From Stutzerimonas nosocomialis (lineage in GTDB: Bacteria; Pseudomonadota; Gammaproteobacteria; Pseudomonadales; Pseudomonadaceae), in contig NZ_QLAE01000009.1 of NCBI RefSeq assembly GCF_005876855.1, positions 62,001 through 126,000 of the forward strand: DNA of 64,000 nucleotides, read 5' to 3'. A model generated the notes under the pieces. It saw only the letters and a list, made by a program, of their open reading frames with translations. It searched no databases and was not told the origin of the DNA. A program made the translations under genes and the position numbers. Shown here piece after piece: positions 46,955 through 56,425 of the stretch (its first letter is position 1; every line of letters begins with the position of its first letter).

Positions 46955-48028
46955 ATGGCGAAACCACTGACACTTCACTTCCCCGCACTGGCCCTGGCGG
47001 CGGCCATCGGCCTGGCCGCCCAGACCGCCTACGCGGCCGAAAGCCTGACCGTCGTTTCCTGGGGCGGCGCCTATGGCGCGGCCCAGCAGAAGCACATGAT
47101 CGATCCCTTCCAGAACGACACCGGGGTCAAGGTGCTGTTCGAGGACTACACCGGCGGCGTGGCGGAAATGAAGGCCCAGGTCGAATCCGGCAACGTCCAG
47201 TGGGACGTGGTCGACGTCGAGGTGATCGACCTGGAGCGCGCCTGCTCCGAAGGCCTGCTCGAAGAACTCCCGCGCGACATCCTGCCGGCCGGCGCCGACG
47301 GCACGCCGGCGGCCGAGGACTTCATCCCCGAGGCCCTGGCCAGCGAATGCGCCGTGGGCAACATCGTCTGGTCGGTGGTCTTCGCCTACAACAAGGACAC
47401 CATCGGCGGTACCGCGGCCGCCTCGATCGGCGACTTCTTCGACCTGGGCAAGATCCCGGGCAAACGTGCCATGCGCAAGCGTCCGCAGGTGAACATGGAA
47501 TGGGCGCTGATGGCCGATGGCGTGCCGCCGGAAGACGTCTACGAGGTGCTGGCGACGCCCGAAGGGCAGCAGCGCGCCTTCGACAAGCTGGCCACCATCA
47601 AGAAGGACATCGTCTGGTTCGATTCCTGGTCCCAGGCACCGCAACTGCTCAACGACGGCGGCGCCGTGCTGGTGCAGTCGGCCAACGGCCGCTTCTACGA
47701 TTCGATCCGCCAGGAAAACAAACCCTTCGTGATCGTCTGGGACGGCCATGTCTACGACCTCGACGCCTGGGCCATCCTCAAGGGCTCGAAGAAAAAGGAC
47801 CTGGCGCTCAAGTTCATCGCCTACGCCACCGAGTCCAAGCCGCTGGCCGGAATGTCGGACGTCGCCTACGGCCCGACTCGCAAGTCCTCCACGCCGATGA
47901 TGGACCCCACCGCCGCGCCGCACCTGCCCACCGCCCACCTGGACAAGGGCATCCAGGCCGGTTCCGAGTTCTGGGCCGACTACGGCGAATCGCTCGGCGA
48001 GAGATTCAACGAGTGGCTGTTGAAGTAA
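46955..48028 (+). CDS. ABC transporter substrate-binding protein, polyamine (PotD/F-like) class
   Basis: A 357-residue periplasmic protein with a signal peptide (cleavage after TAYA, about residue 27). The mature start ESLTVVSWGGAYGAAQQK is typical of the extracellular solute-binding family 1/PotD-like class. Conserved blocks include VQWDVVDVEVIDLERACSEG, IVWSVVFAYNKDTI and QSANGRFYDSI. The acidic and aromatic residues expected for amine binding are present but do not prove the substrate. Second gene of the operon, 133 bases after the ATPase. Confidence 0.88.
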   Translation: MAKPLTLHFPALALAAAIGLAAQTAYAAESLTVVSWGGAYGAAQQKHMIDPFQNDTGVKVLFEDYTGGVAEMKAQVESGNVQWDVVDVEVIDLERACSEGLLEELPRDILPAGADGTPAAEDFIPEALASECAVGNIVWSVVFAYNKDTIGGTAAASIGDFFDLGKIPGKRAMRKRPQVNMEWALMADGVPPEDVYEVLATPEGQQRAFDKLATIKKDIVWFDSWSQAPQLLNDGGAVLVQSANGRFYDSIRQENKPFVIVWDGHVYDLDAWAILKGSKKKDLALKFIAYATESKPLAGMSDVAYGPTRKSSTPMMDPTAAPHLPTAHLDKGIQAGSEFWADYGESLGERFNEWLLK

Positions 48029-48098
48029 CCGACCCGCGCCCGGCCGAGCGGCCGGGCGCGATCCACCTCGACCGTCAGCGCTGCGCAGGAGCCCCTGC

Positions 48099-49331
48099 TT
48101 GTCATCCCTCACCACTACCGAGGCCGGCCAGGCCACACGCGCCAGACGCCGCAGACGGCTGACCGCTTTCCTGTTCGTCGTGCCGCTGCTGGCGTTCATC
48201 CTGGTGACCTTCGTCGCCCCCATCGCCAGCATGCTCTGGCGCAGCGTCCACCACCCGACGGTCGCCGAGCTGATTCCGCAGACCCTCGGACAGCTGCAGC
48301 GCTGGGATGGCCAGGCCACCCCGGACCGGGACACCCTCGACACCTTCGCCCGCGAGCTGCACGGGCTCGCCGGCGAACGCCTCTCCGGCAAGCTCGCCGA
48401 AGAGCTCAACCGCGCCTACGCCGGCATGTCCAGCGTGGTGAAGAGCAGCGCGCGCCAGGTCGGCCGGCTCGATGCCGGGCAGCTCCAGGCCAAGGGCGCC
48501 GACACCCTGCTCGACGCCCATCGCAACTGGAGCCGTCCGGACGTCTGGCATGCGATCCAGCGCGCCGGGCAGCGCTACACCTATGACTATTACCTGACGG
48601 CGCTGGACCTGCAGTTGCATCCCGAACAGGGCCTGCAGGTGCGCGAGGACACCCAGATCTACCTGCAGCTGTACGGCAAGACGCTGAAGATGGCGCTGGT
48701 GATCACCCTGCTCTGCGCCCTGCTCGGCTATCCCCTGGCCTATTACCTGGCCAACCTGCCGGAACGCCGCGCCAACCTGCTGCTGGTGATGGTGCTGCTG
48801 CCGTTCTGGACCTCGTTGCTGGTGCGCACCACCGCCTGGATCGCGCTGCTGCAGACCAACGGCGTGATCAACTCCCTGCTGCTCGGTATCGGCCTGATCG
48901 GCACGCCGTTCGAGATGCTCTACACCTCGTTCGCCACCGTGGTGGCAATGACCCACATCCTGCTGCCGTTCATGGTGCTGCCGCTCTACAGCGTGATGCG
49001 CGGCATCGACCCCAGCTACCTGCGGGCGGCGATGTCGCTTGGCGCCAAGCCGCTGCCGGCCTTCGCCAGGGTCTACTTCCCGATGACGCTGCCGGGCCTG
49101 AGCGCCGGGGCGCTGCTGGTCTTCATCATCTCGGTGGGCTACTACATCACCCCCGCGCTGGTCGGCGGGACCGATGGGCAGATGATCAGCAACATCATCG
49201 CCTTCCACATGCAGCGCTCGAACAACTGGGAGCTGGCCGCCGCGCTCGGCTCGCTGCTGCTCGCGGTGATCCTGCTGCTCTACTGGCTGTACGACCGCTT
49301 CGTCGGCGTCAGCAACATCAAGCTGGGGTAA
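48099..49331 (+). CDS. ABC transporter permease, PotB-like, with long periplasmic insertion
   Basis: A 410-residue inner-membrane permease. TM1 (AFLFVVPLLAFILVTFVAPI, about residues 24-46) is followed by roughly 150 hydrophilic residues predicted to be periplasmic. The usual five-helix permease core then contains LGYPLAYYLANLPE, LVRTTAWIALLQ and the EAA-type loop region around YLRAAMSLGAKPLPAFARVY. Typical PotB proteins are under 300 residues, so the insertion is unusual. The start is TTG: AGGAG at 48087-48091 lies seven bases before it and no ATG fits. Confidence 0.88.
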   Translation: MSSLTTTEAGQATRARRRRRLTAFLFVVPLLAFILVTFVAPIASMLWRSVHHPTVAELIPQTLGQLQRWDGQATPDRDTLDTFARELHGLAGERLSGKLAEELNRAYAGMSSVVKSSARQVGRLDAGQLQAKGADTLLDAHRNWSRPDVWHAIQRAGQRYTYDYYLTALDLQLHPEQGLQVREDTQIYLQLYGKTLKMALVITLLCALLGYPLAYYLANLPERRANLLLVMVLLPFWTSLLVRTTAWIALLQTNGVINSLLLGIGLIGTPFEMLYTSFATVVAMTHILLPFMVLPLYSVMRGIDPSYLRAAMSLGAKPLPAFARVYFPMTLPGLSAGALLVFIISVGYYITPALVGGTDGQMISNIIAFHMQRSNNWELAAALGSLLLAVILLLYWLYDRFVGVSNIKLG

Positions 49332-49335
49332 GCCG

Positions 49336-50187
49336 ATGACGACCGCCTATTACGGATTCTGGCACCGCCTCGGCGCCTGGCTGCTCAAGGCCAGCTCCTG
49401 GCTGGTACTGCTCTTCCTGATGCTGCCGATCCTGGTGATCGTGCCGCTGTCGTTCAACGTCGAGCCGTTCTTCAGCTTCACCGAAGGCATGCTGACGTTC
49501 CAGCCCGACGCCTATTCCCTGCGCTGGTACCGGGAGATCTTCAACGATCCCAAGTGGATGCTGGCGGTCAGGAACAGCTTCTTCATCGGCATCTGCGCGA
49601 CCCTGATCGCGACCGCCCTGGGCACCTGCGCGGCGGTGGGCCTGGCGCGGGACGACATGCCGCTGCGCCGGTTGATCACCGCCCTGCTGCTGTCGCCGAT
49701 GATCGTGCCGCTGATCATCACCGCCGCCGGCATGTTCTTCTTCTATTCGGACCTGGGCCTGGCCGGCAGCTACCTGGGCGTGATCCTGGCCCATGCGGCG
49801 CTGGGCACGCCGTTCGTGATCATCACCGTGACCGCCACCCTGGCCGGCTTCGACTATTCGCTGGTACGCGCGGCGCTCAACCTCGGCGCCAGCCCGCTGC
49901 GGGTGTTCTTCGACGTGATCATGCCGCTGATCCGCCCCGGCGTGATCTCCGGCGCGCTGTTCGCCTTCATCACCTCGTTCGACGAAGTGGTGGTGATCCT
50001 GTTCATGGCCGGCCCGCAGCAACGCACCATCTCGCGACAGATGTTCTCCGGCCTGCGCGAGCAGATCAGCCCGAGCATCCTGGCCATCGCCACCCTGCTG
50101 ATCCTGCTGTCGATCGCCCTGCTGGTGACGCTGGAACTGTTGCGCCGCCGGTCCGAACGCCTGCGCGGCGTCGAGCATCCCGTCTGA
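49336..50187 (+). CDS. ABC transporter permease, PotC-like
   Basis: A 283-residue six-helix permease: WLVLLFLMLPILVIVPLSF (TM1), FFIGICATLIATALGTCAAV and later helices. The EAA-loop equivalent is LVRAALNLGASPLRVFFDVI and the conserved ITSFDEVVVILFM follows. It starts four bases after the PotB-like stop and forms the second half of the transport channel. Last gene of the operon. Confidence 0.92.
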   Translation: MTTAYYGFWHRLGAWLLKASSWLVLLFLMLPILVIVPLSFNVEPFFSFTEGMLTFQPDAYSLRWYREIFNDPKWMLAVRNSFFIGICATLIATALGTCAAVGLARDDMPLRRLITALLLSPMIVPLIITAAGMFFFYSDLGLAGSYLGVILAHAALGTPFVIITVTATLAGFDYSLVRAALNLGASPLRVFFDVIMPLIRPGVISGALFAFITSFDEVVVILFMAGPQQRTISRQMFSGLREQISPSILAIATLLILLSIALLVTLELLRRRSERLRGVEHPV

Positions 50188-50478
50188 CGGCGCCTGGAGC
50201 GAGGATCGCGGTCGAGACCAGGCGTCCCCGACCGCGCCCGGCGCCCGCCATTGCACTTCATGGGCCAGTCTTTCGCCCCTGCGCCATGCGGCGTAGAATC
50301 GCGCCATTCCTCGCCAACCATCCCCCGGCGGGCCAGTGAGCCCAGGCCCCTGCGAGCGGTGACCCCGCCTCGCCGAATGGCCACTTCCGCACCGTACGGC
50401 CATCGCCGTTTGCATCCACACCGGTCGACGCTCACGATACGCACATAACCTGACTGCCTGATCGCGTAGGAAACCGCC

Positions 50479-52317
50479 ATGCCTGACTATCGCTCGAAAA
50501 CCTCCACCCATGGCCGCAACATGGCCGGTGCCCGCGCACTGTGGCGGGCCACCGGGATGAAGGACGAAGACTTCAAGAAGCCGATCATCGCCATCGCCAA
50601 CTCCTTCACCCAGTTCGTGCCCGGCCACGTGCACCTGAAGGACCTGGGCCAGCTGGTCGCCCGCGAGATCGAGAAGCACGGCGGCGTCGCCAAGGAATTC
50701 AACACCATCGCGGTCGACGACGGCATCGCCATGGGCCACGACGGCATGCTCTATTCGCTGCCTTCGCGCGAGATCATCGCCGACTCGGTGGAGTACATGG
50801 TCAACGCCCACTGCGCCGACGCCATCGTCTGCATCTCCAACTGCGACAAGATCACCCCCGGCATGCTGATGGCCGCCCTGCGCCTGAACATCCCGGTGGT
50901 GTTCGTCTCCGGCGGCCCGATGGAAGCCGGCAAGACCAAGCTCGCCAGCCACGGCCTTGACCTGGTCGACGCGATGGTCATCGCGGCCGACAGCAACGCC
51001 TCCGACGAGACGGTCGCCGAGTACGAGCGCAGCGCCTGCCCGACCTGCGGCAGCTGCTCGGGGATGTTCACCGCCAACTCGATGAACTGCCTGACCGAGG
51101 CCCTGGGCCTGGCGCTGCCGGGCAACGGCTCGCTGCTCGCCACCCATGCCGACCGCGAACAGCTGTTCCTGCAGGCCGGCCGCACCGCGGTCGAGCTGTG
51201 CAAGCGCTATTACGGCGAGGGCGACGAGTCGGTCCTGCCGCGCAACATCGCCAGCTACCAGGCGTTCGAGAACGCCATGACGCTGGACATCGCCATGGGT
51301 GGCTCGACCAACACCATCCTGCACCTGCTCGCCGCCGCCCAGGAGGCCGAGGTCGACTTCGACCTGCGCGCCATCGACGCGCTGTCGCGCAAGGTGCCGC
51401 AGCTGTGCAAGGTCGCGCCGAACATCCAGAAGTACCACATGGAAGACGTGCACCGCGCCGGCGGCATCATCGGCATCCTCGGCGAGCTGGCCCGTGGCGG
51501 CCTGCTCAACACCGACCTGCCCACCGTGCACAGCCGCACCCTGGGCGAAGCCATCGAGAAATGGGACGTCACCGTCACCCAGGACGAAGCCGTGAAGACC
51601 TTCTTCAAGGCCGGCCCGGCAGGCATCCCGACCCAGACGGCGTTCAGCCAGTCGACCCGCTGGGACACCCTGGACGACGACCGCCAGAACGGCTGCATCC
51701 GCAGCGTCGCGCATGCCTACTCCCAGGAGGGCGGCCTGGCCGTGCTCTACGGCAACATCGCGCTGGACGGCTGCGTGGTGAAGACCGCCGGGGTGGACGA
51801 ATCCATCCTGGTCTTCGAAGGCAACGCCAAGATCTTCGAAAGCCAGGACAGCGCGGTGAAGGGCATCCTCAACGACGAGGTGAAAGCCGGCGACATCGTC
51901 ATCATCCGCTACGAAGGCCCGAAGGGCGGCCCGGGCATGCAGGAAATGCTGTATCCGACCAGCTACCTGAAGTCCAAGGGCCTGGGCAAGGCGTGCGCCC
52001 TGCTCACCGACGGCCGCTTCTCCGGCGGCACCTCGGGCCTGTCCATCGGCCACGCCTCGCCTGAAGCGGCGGCCGGCGGCGCCATCGGCCTGGTTCAGGA
52101 CGGCGACAAGGTGCTGATCGACATCCCCAACCGCAGCATCAACCTGCTGGTCAGCGACGAAGAGCTGTCCCACCGCCGCATCGAGCAGGACAAGAAGGGC
52201 TGGAAGCCGGCCGCGCCACGCGCGCGCAAGGTGACCACCGCGCTCAAGGCCTACGCCCTGCTCGCCACCAGCGCCGACAAGGGCGCGGTACGCAACAAGG
52301 CCATGCTGGACGATTGA
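50479..52317 (+). CDS. ilvD: Dihydroxy-acid dehydratase
   Basis: Third step of valine/isoleucine synthesis, dehydrating 2,3-dihydroxy-3-methyl acids. The 612-residue enzyme has the iron-sulfur ligands in [12 protein letters not shown] and [18 protein letters not shown], the metal-binding [12 protein letters not shown] and C-terminal [19 protein letters not shown]. Length is normal for the bacterial [4Fe-4S] type. The 291 bases upstream hold no gene and no promoter I can name with confidence. Confidence 0.97.
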   Translation: MPDYRSKTSTHGRNMAGARALWRATGMKDEDFKKPIIAIANSFTQFVPGHVHLKDLGQLVAREIEKHGGVAKEFNTIAVDDGIAMGHDGMLYSLPSREIIADSVEYMVNAHCADAIVCISNCDKITPGMLMAALRLNIPVVFVSGGPMEAGKTKLASHGLDLVDAMVIAADSNASDETVAEYERSACPTCGSCSGMFTANSMNCLTEALGLALPGNGSLLATHADREQLFLQAGRTAVELCKRYYGEGDESVLPRNIASYQAFENAMTLDIAMGGSTNTILHLLAAAQEAEVDFDLRAIDALSRKVPQLCKVAPNIQKYHMEDVHRAGGIIGILGELARGGLLNTDLPTVHSRTLGEAIEKWDVTVTQDEAVKTFFKAGPAGIPTQTAFSQSTRWDTLDDDRQNGCIRSVAHAYSQEGGLAVLYGNIALDGCVVKTAGVDESILVFEGNAKIFESQDSAVKGILNDEVKAGDIVIIRYEGPKGGPGMQEMLYPTSYLKSKGLGKACALLTDGRFSGGTSGLSIGHASPEAAAGGAIGLVQDGDKVLIDIPNRSINLLVSDEELSHRRIEQDKKGWKPAAPRARKVTTALKAYALLATSADKGAVRNKAMLDD

Positions 52318-52326
52318 CGACCCACC

Positions 52327-52351
52327 GGCCGCTTCCCCCACGGGAGCGGCC
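52327..52351 (+). terminator. Probable stem-loop after ilvD
   Basis: GGCCGCT/AGCGGCC with inner CCC/GGG pairs and one bulge, ten bases after the ilvD stop. There is no T-run, so it may terminate weakly or protect the 3' end. Confidence 0.5.
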
Positions 52352-52590
52352 CGCCGGCGCGTCGCCCGTGACAGGCGACGCCCGCCTTCCAGCCGACTCG
52401 CAGAGACGCCCGCCTCCGATCGGCCATCGAAACTGTCCGAATCGAGCCTGCCGGACGCCGTCCGGGCGTCGTTCGCCGGGTATCGCGCCTGGCTGCGAGC
52501 CGCACGCGTCGTTGGGCTTGCATCGCTGCGCTTTAGGGCGTTTCATGCATAGCCATTGGCTACCTCTCCCCCGGCAAGACGGAGCTTCCC

Positions 52591-53070
52591 ATGGATCTTC
52601 CGACCCACCGAGCGCTGCGCATCGGACTGATCGCCGACACCCACGGCCTGCTGCGACCCGAGGCCCTGGAACGCCTGAGCGGCTGCGATCACATCGTCCA
52701 TGCCGGTGACATCGGCAAGCCGGAAATCCTGCAGGCGCTCGAACGCCTCGCGCCGCTCTCGGTCGTGCGCGGCAACAACGATCAGCAGGACTGGGCACAA
52801 GCGATTCCGGAGCGTCTGGTCATCCACTTCGGCCGGGTCTCGCTCTACCTGCTGCACGACCTCAAGGAACTGGACATCGATCCCGCCGCCGAGGGGATTC
52901 GCGTGGTCATCAGTGGCCATTCCCACAAGCCGGCGGTGGAAGAGCGCGACGGGGTGATCTACCTCAACCCCGGCAGCGCGGGACCGCGGCGCTTCAAGCT
53001 GCCGATCAGCCTGGCGCTGCTGCATATCCAGGGCCGCGACGTGAAACCCGAGCTGCTGACGCTGGGCTGA
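52591..53070 (+). CDS. Metallophosphoesterase, YfcE/MJ0936 type
   Basis: A 159-residue calcineurin-like phosphoesterase. Motifs in order: LIADTHGL (Asp/His ligands), HAGDIG, VRGNND and SGHSHKP, the complete two-metal site of the YfcE family. These hydrolyse phosphodiesters such as bis-p-nitrophenyl phosphate in vitro; the cellular substrate is unknown. A few bases separate its end from the convergent folA. Confidence 0.9.
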   Translation: MDLPTHRALRIGLIADTHGLLRPEALERLSGCDHIVHAGDIGKPEILQALERLAPLSVVRGNNDQQDWAQAIPERLVIHFGRVSLYLLHDLKELDIDPAAEGIRVVISGHSHKPAVEERDGVIYLNPGSAGPRRFKLPISLALLHIQGRDVKPELLTLG

Positions 53071-53073
53071 GCC

Positions 53074-53589
53074 TCAGCGGCGCTCCCACACCTCGCAGGC
53101 GTAGCCCGGACGGTCGTCCTCGGCGGCGTGTTCGTCGCGGCTGACGCAGCGCCACTGCGCCTCGTCCCAGGCTGGAAAGAAGGCATCGCCCTCCGGCGCC
53201 AGGTCCACCCGCGTCAGATAGAGACGCTGCACCTGCGGCAGCGCCTGCGTATAGAGCTGCGCCCCGCCGATCAGCATCTGCTCGCTGGCGCCCTGCTCGC
53301 GCCCCCAGGCATCGCCACGCGCCAGCGCCTCGTCGAGGCTGGCGAAGGCTTCGGCGCCTTCCGGCGAATAGCCCGTCTGGCGGCTGATCACCAGGTTGAG
53401 GCGGCCGGGCAGCGGGCGACCGAGGGATTCCCAGGTCTTGCGGCCCATGAGCACGGGCTTGCCGAGGGTGACGGACTTGAAGTACTTCAGCTCGGCGGGC
53501 AGGTGCCAGGGCAGGCGGTTGTCAACGCCGATGACGCCGTTACGGGCCACGGCAACGATGAGGGCGAGAGGCAGACGAGTGGTATTCAT
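53074..53589 (-). CDS. folA: Dihydrofolate reductase
   Basis: NADPH-dependent reduction of dihydrofolate for thymidylate and purine synthesis. The 171-residue protein has LIVAVARNGVIGVDNRLPWH (Met20-loop region), the catalytic acid in LPAELKYFK, MGRKTWESLGRPLPGR (cofactor motif) and IGGAQLYTQALP. It is full length and begins slightly longer than usual (MNTTRLPLAL). Confidence 0.95.
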   Translation of the reverse strand: MNTTRLPLALIVAVARNGVIGVDNRLPWHLPAELKYFKSVTLGKPVLMGRKTWESLGRPLPGRLNLVISRQTGYSPEGAEAFASLDEALARGDAWGREQGASEQMLIGGAQLYTQALPQVQRLYLTRVDLAPEGDAFFPAWDEAQWRCVSRDEHAAEDDRPGYACEVWERR

Positions 53590-53672
53590 CGCGCGAGAAT
53601 AGCAGAGTAGAGCGGGTGGCGAAGCGACGGGAAGCCGTCGCGTTCGTCAGAATGCAATGAACGCTCGTAAAA

Positions 53673-53690
53673 GCGTCAAGGGTTCGTCAT
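53673..53690 (+). promoter_or_regulatory. Possible Pho box upstream of glpQ
   Basis: GCGTCAA-GGGT-TCGTCAT holds two units (4/7 and 5/7 to CTGTCAT) with GTCA repeated at exactly 11 bases, 45 bases before the glpQ ATG. The match is weak and no -10 is clear; glpQ is a plausible Pho-regulon member. Confidence 0.3.
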
Positions 53691-53734
53691 CTTGCTGAGG
53701 CAGCCTTTGGGTTCCCACCCCAGGAGACGCCACC

Positions 53735-54856
53735 ATGGCCGACAAGAAAAACGCTGTGCTCCGCAACTGGCTGGCCGCCTTCGGCCTGCTGCTACCGCTC
53801 GCCACCTTCGCCGCGCCCGGCGACAACGCCGCGGCCCTGCACAAGGACCGCGCGGACGCCGAACCTCTGATCGTCGCCCACCGCGGAGCCAGTGGCTACG
53901 TGCCCGAACACACACTGGCGTCCTACGCGCTGGCGGTGATGCAGGGTGCCGATTACGTGGAACCGGACCTGGTCATGACCCGGGACGGCCAGCTCGTCGC
54001 CCGTCACGACAACGAACTGGGGTTGACCACCGACGTCTCGCAGCGCCCGGAATTCGCCGACCGCAAGCGCACCCAGACGGTCGACGGCGTGAGCCTCACC
54101 GGCTGGTTCAGCGAGGATTTCACCCTGGCCGAGCTCAAGACCCTGCGCGCCATCGAACGTATCCCGCAGATCCGCCCCGGTAACGCCCGCCTGGACGGCG
54201 GCCTGGAGATTCCGACCCTCCAGGAGATCATCGACCTGGTCAAATCGCTGCAGCTGAGCCAGCAGCGCGTCATCGGCCTGTACCCGGAACTCAAGCACGG
54301 GACCCACTTCCAGCAGCTGGGCCTGGCGATGGAAAAGCCGCTGGTGCGCATTCTCCAGCGCAACGGCTACAACAGCCCCCGCTCGCCGGTGTACATCCAG
54401 TCGTTCGAAGTCGACAACCTCAAGGCCCTGAGCCGCATGACCTCGATCCGCCTGGTGCAGCTGTTCGGTTCCGGACAGCCCTATGACCAGCAGGTGCGCG
54501 GCACCGGCCTGACCTACGCGCAGATGGCCACCCCGGCCGGCCTCAGGGAAATCGCCCGCTACGCCGCCGGCGTCGGCCCGGACAAGAGCTACATCATCCC
54601 GCGCGATGCCAACGGCAACCTCGGCACCCCTACCCGCTTCGTCGCCGACGCCCATGCCGCCGGGCTGAAGGTCCATCCGTACACCTTCCGCGCCGAGAAC
54701 GCCTTCCTGCCGACGAACCTGCGCAACGGCACCGAGCCGCAGGATCGCGGCGACATCGAAGCGGAAATCCGCGCCTTCCTCGATACCGGCATCGATGGCC
54801 TGTTCATCGACCAGCCGGACGTCGCGGTGCAGCTGCGTCAACGCCTGAACCCTTGA
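53735..54856 (+). CDS. glpQ: Glycerophosphodiester phosphodiesterase, periplasmic
   Basis: Splits glycerophosphodiesters to glycerol 3-phosphate and an alcohol. The 373-residue protein has a signal peptide (about residues 1-27, ending TFAAPG) and the GDPD active site LIVAHRGASGYVPEHT (His/Arg/Glu) with ADYVEPDLVMTRDGQLVARH. Later conserved pieces are LYPELKHGTHF and DGLFIDQPDVAV. AGGAG precedes the ATG. It is monocistronic and may supply phosphate together with the phytase/PhoX locus 30 kb away. Confidence 0.94.
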   Translation: MADKKNAVLRNWLAAFGLLLPLATFAAPGDNAAALHKDRADAEPLIVAHRGASGYVPEHTLASYALAVMQGADYVEPDLVMTRDGQLVARHDNELGLTTDVSQRPEFADRKRTQTVDGVSLTGWFSEDFTLAELKTLRAIERIPQIRPGNARLDGGLEIPTLQEIIDLVKSLQLSQQRVIGLYPELKHGTHFQQLGLAMEKPLVRILQRNGYNSPRSPVYIQSFEVDNLKALSRMTSIRLVQLFGSGQPYDQQVRGTGLTYAQMATPAGLREIARYAAGVGPDKSYIIPRDANGNLGTPTRFVADAHAAGLKVHPYTFRAENAFLPTNLRNGTEPQDRGDIEAEIRAFLDTGIDGLFIDQPDVAVQLRQRLNP

Positions 54857-55024
54857 CCGTCCCGTCGCGGCCAGGGACGGCCGCGCAGCGCTGGCCCGCC
54901 TGACGCCCTGTCGCCGGGCGCGACAAGCGCGGCGCGTACCACGTACTCTTTCGGCTGACCGGTGTCGGGACGATCACCTTCTCCCGACGGCGGTCCAACC
55001 GGACTACAGCCTGCGAGAGTACGC

Positions 55025-56404
55025 GTGCCCCATACCCCGCTCACTCCCCTTGATCGTCTCTGGCTGACCGAAGCCGTGCGCCTGCGCGAGGAGCATGCCG
55101 GTCCGCTGGAAGATGCCGAAGCCAACCGTCAGGCGCGCACCCTGGGTGGCGACCTGCCCACGCTGATCGAAAGCCGGGCGCTCTGGCTGGCACGCCGCGA
55201 CGGCCTCGTCGAGGCGTTACGGCACTGGCGCCAGGGCGCCCGCCTGGCCGGCTTCGGCCTGGTGCTGCTGGCCCTGATGACCGGCGCCGGGCTCGGGCTT
55301 GCCGCGCTCGGAGACGGCCAGCGGCCGGTCAACGTGTTCTGGGCGCTGGGCAGCCTGCTCGGGCTCAACCTGCTGACGCTGATCGGCTGGGCGCTGGGCC
55401 TGTTCCTTGCCGGCGACGGCGGTGCCCTCGGCAGGCTCTGGCTGTGGCTCAGCGAAAAGCTGGCGCGCGATGCCCGCGCCGCCCAGCTCGCCCCTGCACT
55501 GTTGTCGGTGCTGCACCAGCGCCGCCTCGGGCGCTGGGTGCTGGGCCTCGGTGTCCACGGCCTCTGGACCCTGGCGATGGGCAGCGCCCTGGTCACCCTG
55601 CTCGCCCTGCTGGCGACGCGGCGCTACGGTTTCGTCTGGGAAACCACCATCCTCGGCGAAGCCACCTTCATCTCGCTGACCCAGGCCCTCGGTGCGCTCC
55701 CGGCCCTGCTCGGCTTCAGCCTGCCGGACATCGGGCAGATCCGCGCCAGCGGCGGCACCGGCGGGGTGGAAAGCGCGCGCCAGGCCTGGGCCGGCTGGCT
55801 GGTGGGCGTGGTGCTGATCTATGGCCTGCTGCCGCGCCTGCTGCTCGCGCTGCTGTGCCTGTGGCGCTGGCGGCGGGGCCGCAAGGCGCTGCACCTCGAT
55901 CTGCAGCTGCCGGCCTACCGCCTGCTGCGCGAGCGCCTGCAGCCGCCGAGCGAGCGCCTGGGCATCAACGACGAGGCCCCCTCGCAGCTTCACGTGCCCA
56001 CCGCCGGCAGCCACCTGGGCGGCGAGGCGGGCGCGCTGCTGGTGGCGATCGAGCTGGACGACAGCCGGCCCTGGCCGCCCCCGCTGCCCGCGGGCGTGGC
56101 TGACGCCGGCATCCTCGACGACCGCGAGCAGCGGCGCCGCCTGCTGGAGCAGATGAGCCGCTTCGTCCCGGCGCGCCTGGTGATCGCCTGCGATCCGCTT
56201 CGCTCGCCGGATCGCGGCACCCTGGCCCTGATCGGCGAGCTGTCGCGCTGCGCCGGCAGCACCCGGGTCTGGCTGCTGCAGGCACCCACCGGACAGGCGC
56301 TGGACAGCGACCGCCTGAGCGACTGGCACCAGGCGCTCGACACCCTGGGCCTGCCTCATGCGAGCACCTCTCCCCTGACCTGGCTGGAGACCGGCCATGA
56401 CTAG
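55025..56404 (+). CDS. DUF2868 domain membrane protein
   Basis: A 459-residue protein with several membrane helices between residues 70 and 285 (ARLAGFGLVLLALMTGAGLG, VFWALGSLLGLNLLTLIGWA, WLVGVVLIYGLLPRLLLALL). A soluble C-terminal part (about 330-459) includes ARLVIACDPLRSPDRGTLAL and STRVWLLQAPTG. This is the DUF2868 pattern, typically found next to a DUF3482 GTPase, as here. The GTG at 55025 fits the N-terminus (PHTPLTPLDRLWLTEAVRLR) and has GAGAG five bases upstream. Function unknown. Confidence 0.75.
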   Translation: MPHTPLTPLDRLWLTEAVRLREEHAGPLEDAEANRQARTLGGDLPTLIESRALWLARRDGLVEALRHWRQGARLAGFGLVLLALMTGAGLGLAALGDGQRPVNVFWALGSLLGLNLLTLIGWALGLFLAGDGGALGRLWLWLSEKLARDARAAQLAPALLSVLHQRRLGRWVLGLGVHGLWTLAMGSALVTLLALLATRRYGFVWETTILGEATFISLTQALGALPALLGFSLPDIGQIRASGGTGGVESARQAWAGWLVGVVLIYGLLPRLLLALLCLWRWRRGRKALHLDLQLPAYRLLRERLQPPSERLGINDEAPSQLHVPTAGSHLGGEAGALLVAIELDDSRPWPPPLPAGVADAGILDDREQRRRLLEQMSRFVPARLVIACDPLRSPDRGTLALIGELSRCAGSTRVWLLQAPTGQALDSDRLSDWHQALDTLGLPHASTSPLTWLETGHD

Positions 56405-56425
56405 ACCCGTCGAAGGCGAACGCCC

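Noticed and set aside
49318-52341. A 1007-codon minus-strand frame opposite the PotC-like permease and ilvD
   Set aside because: Same artefact; ilvD and the permease are unmistakable and the mirrored protein is low-complexity Gly/Ala/His/Gln.
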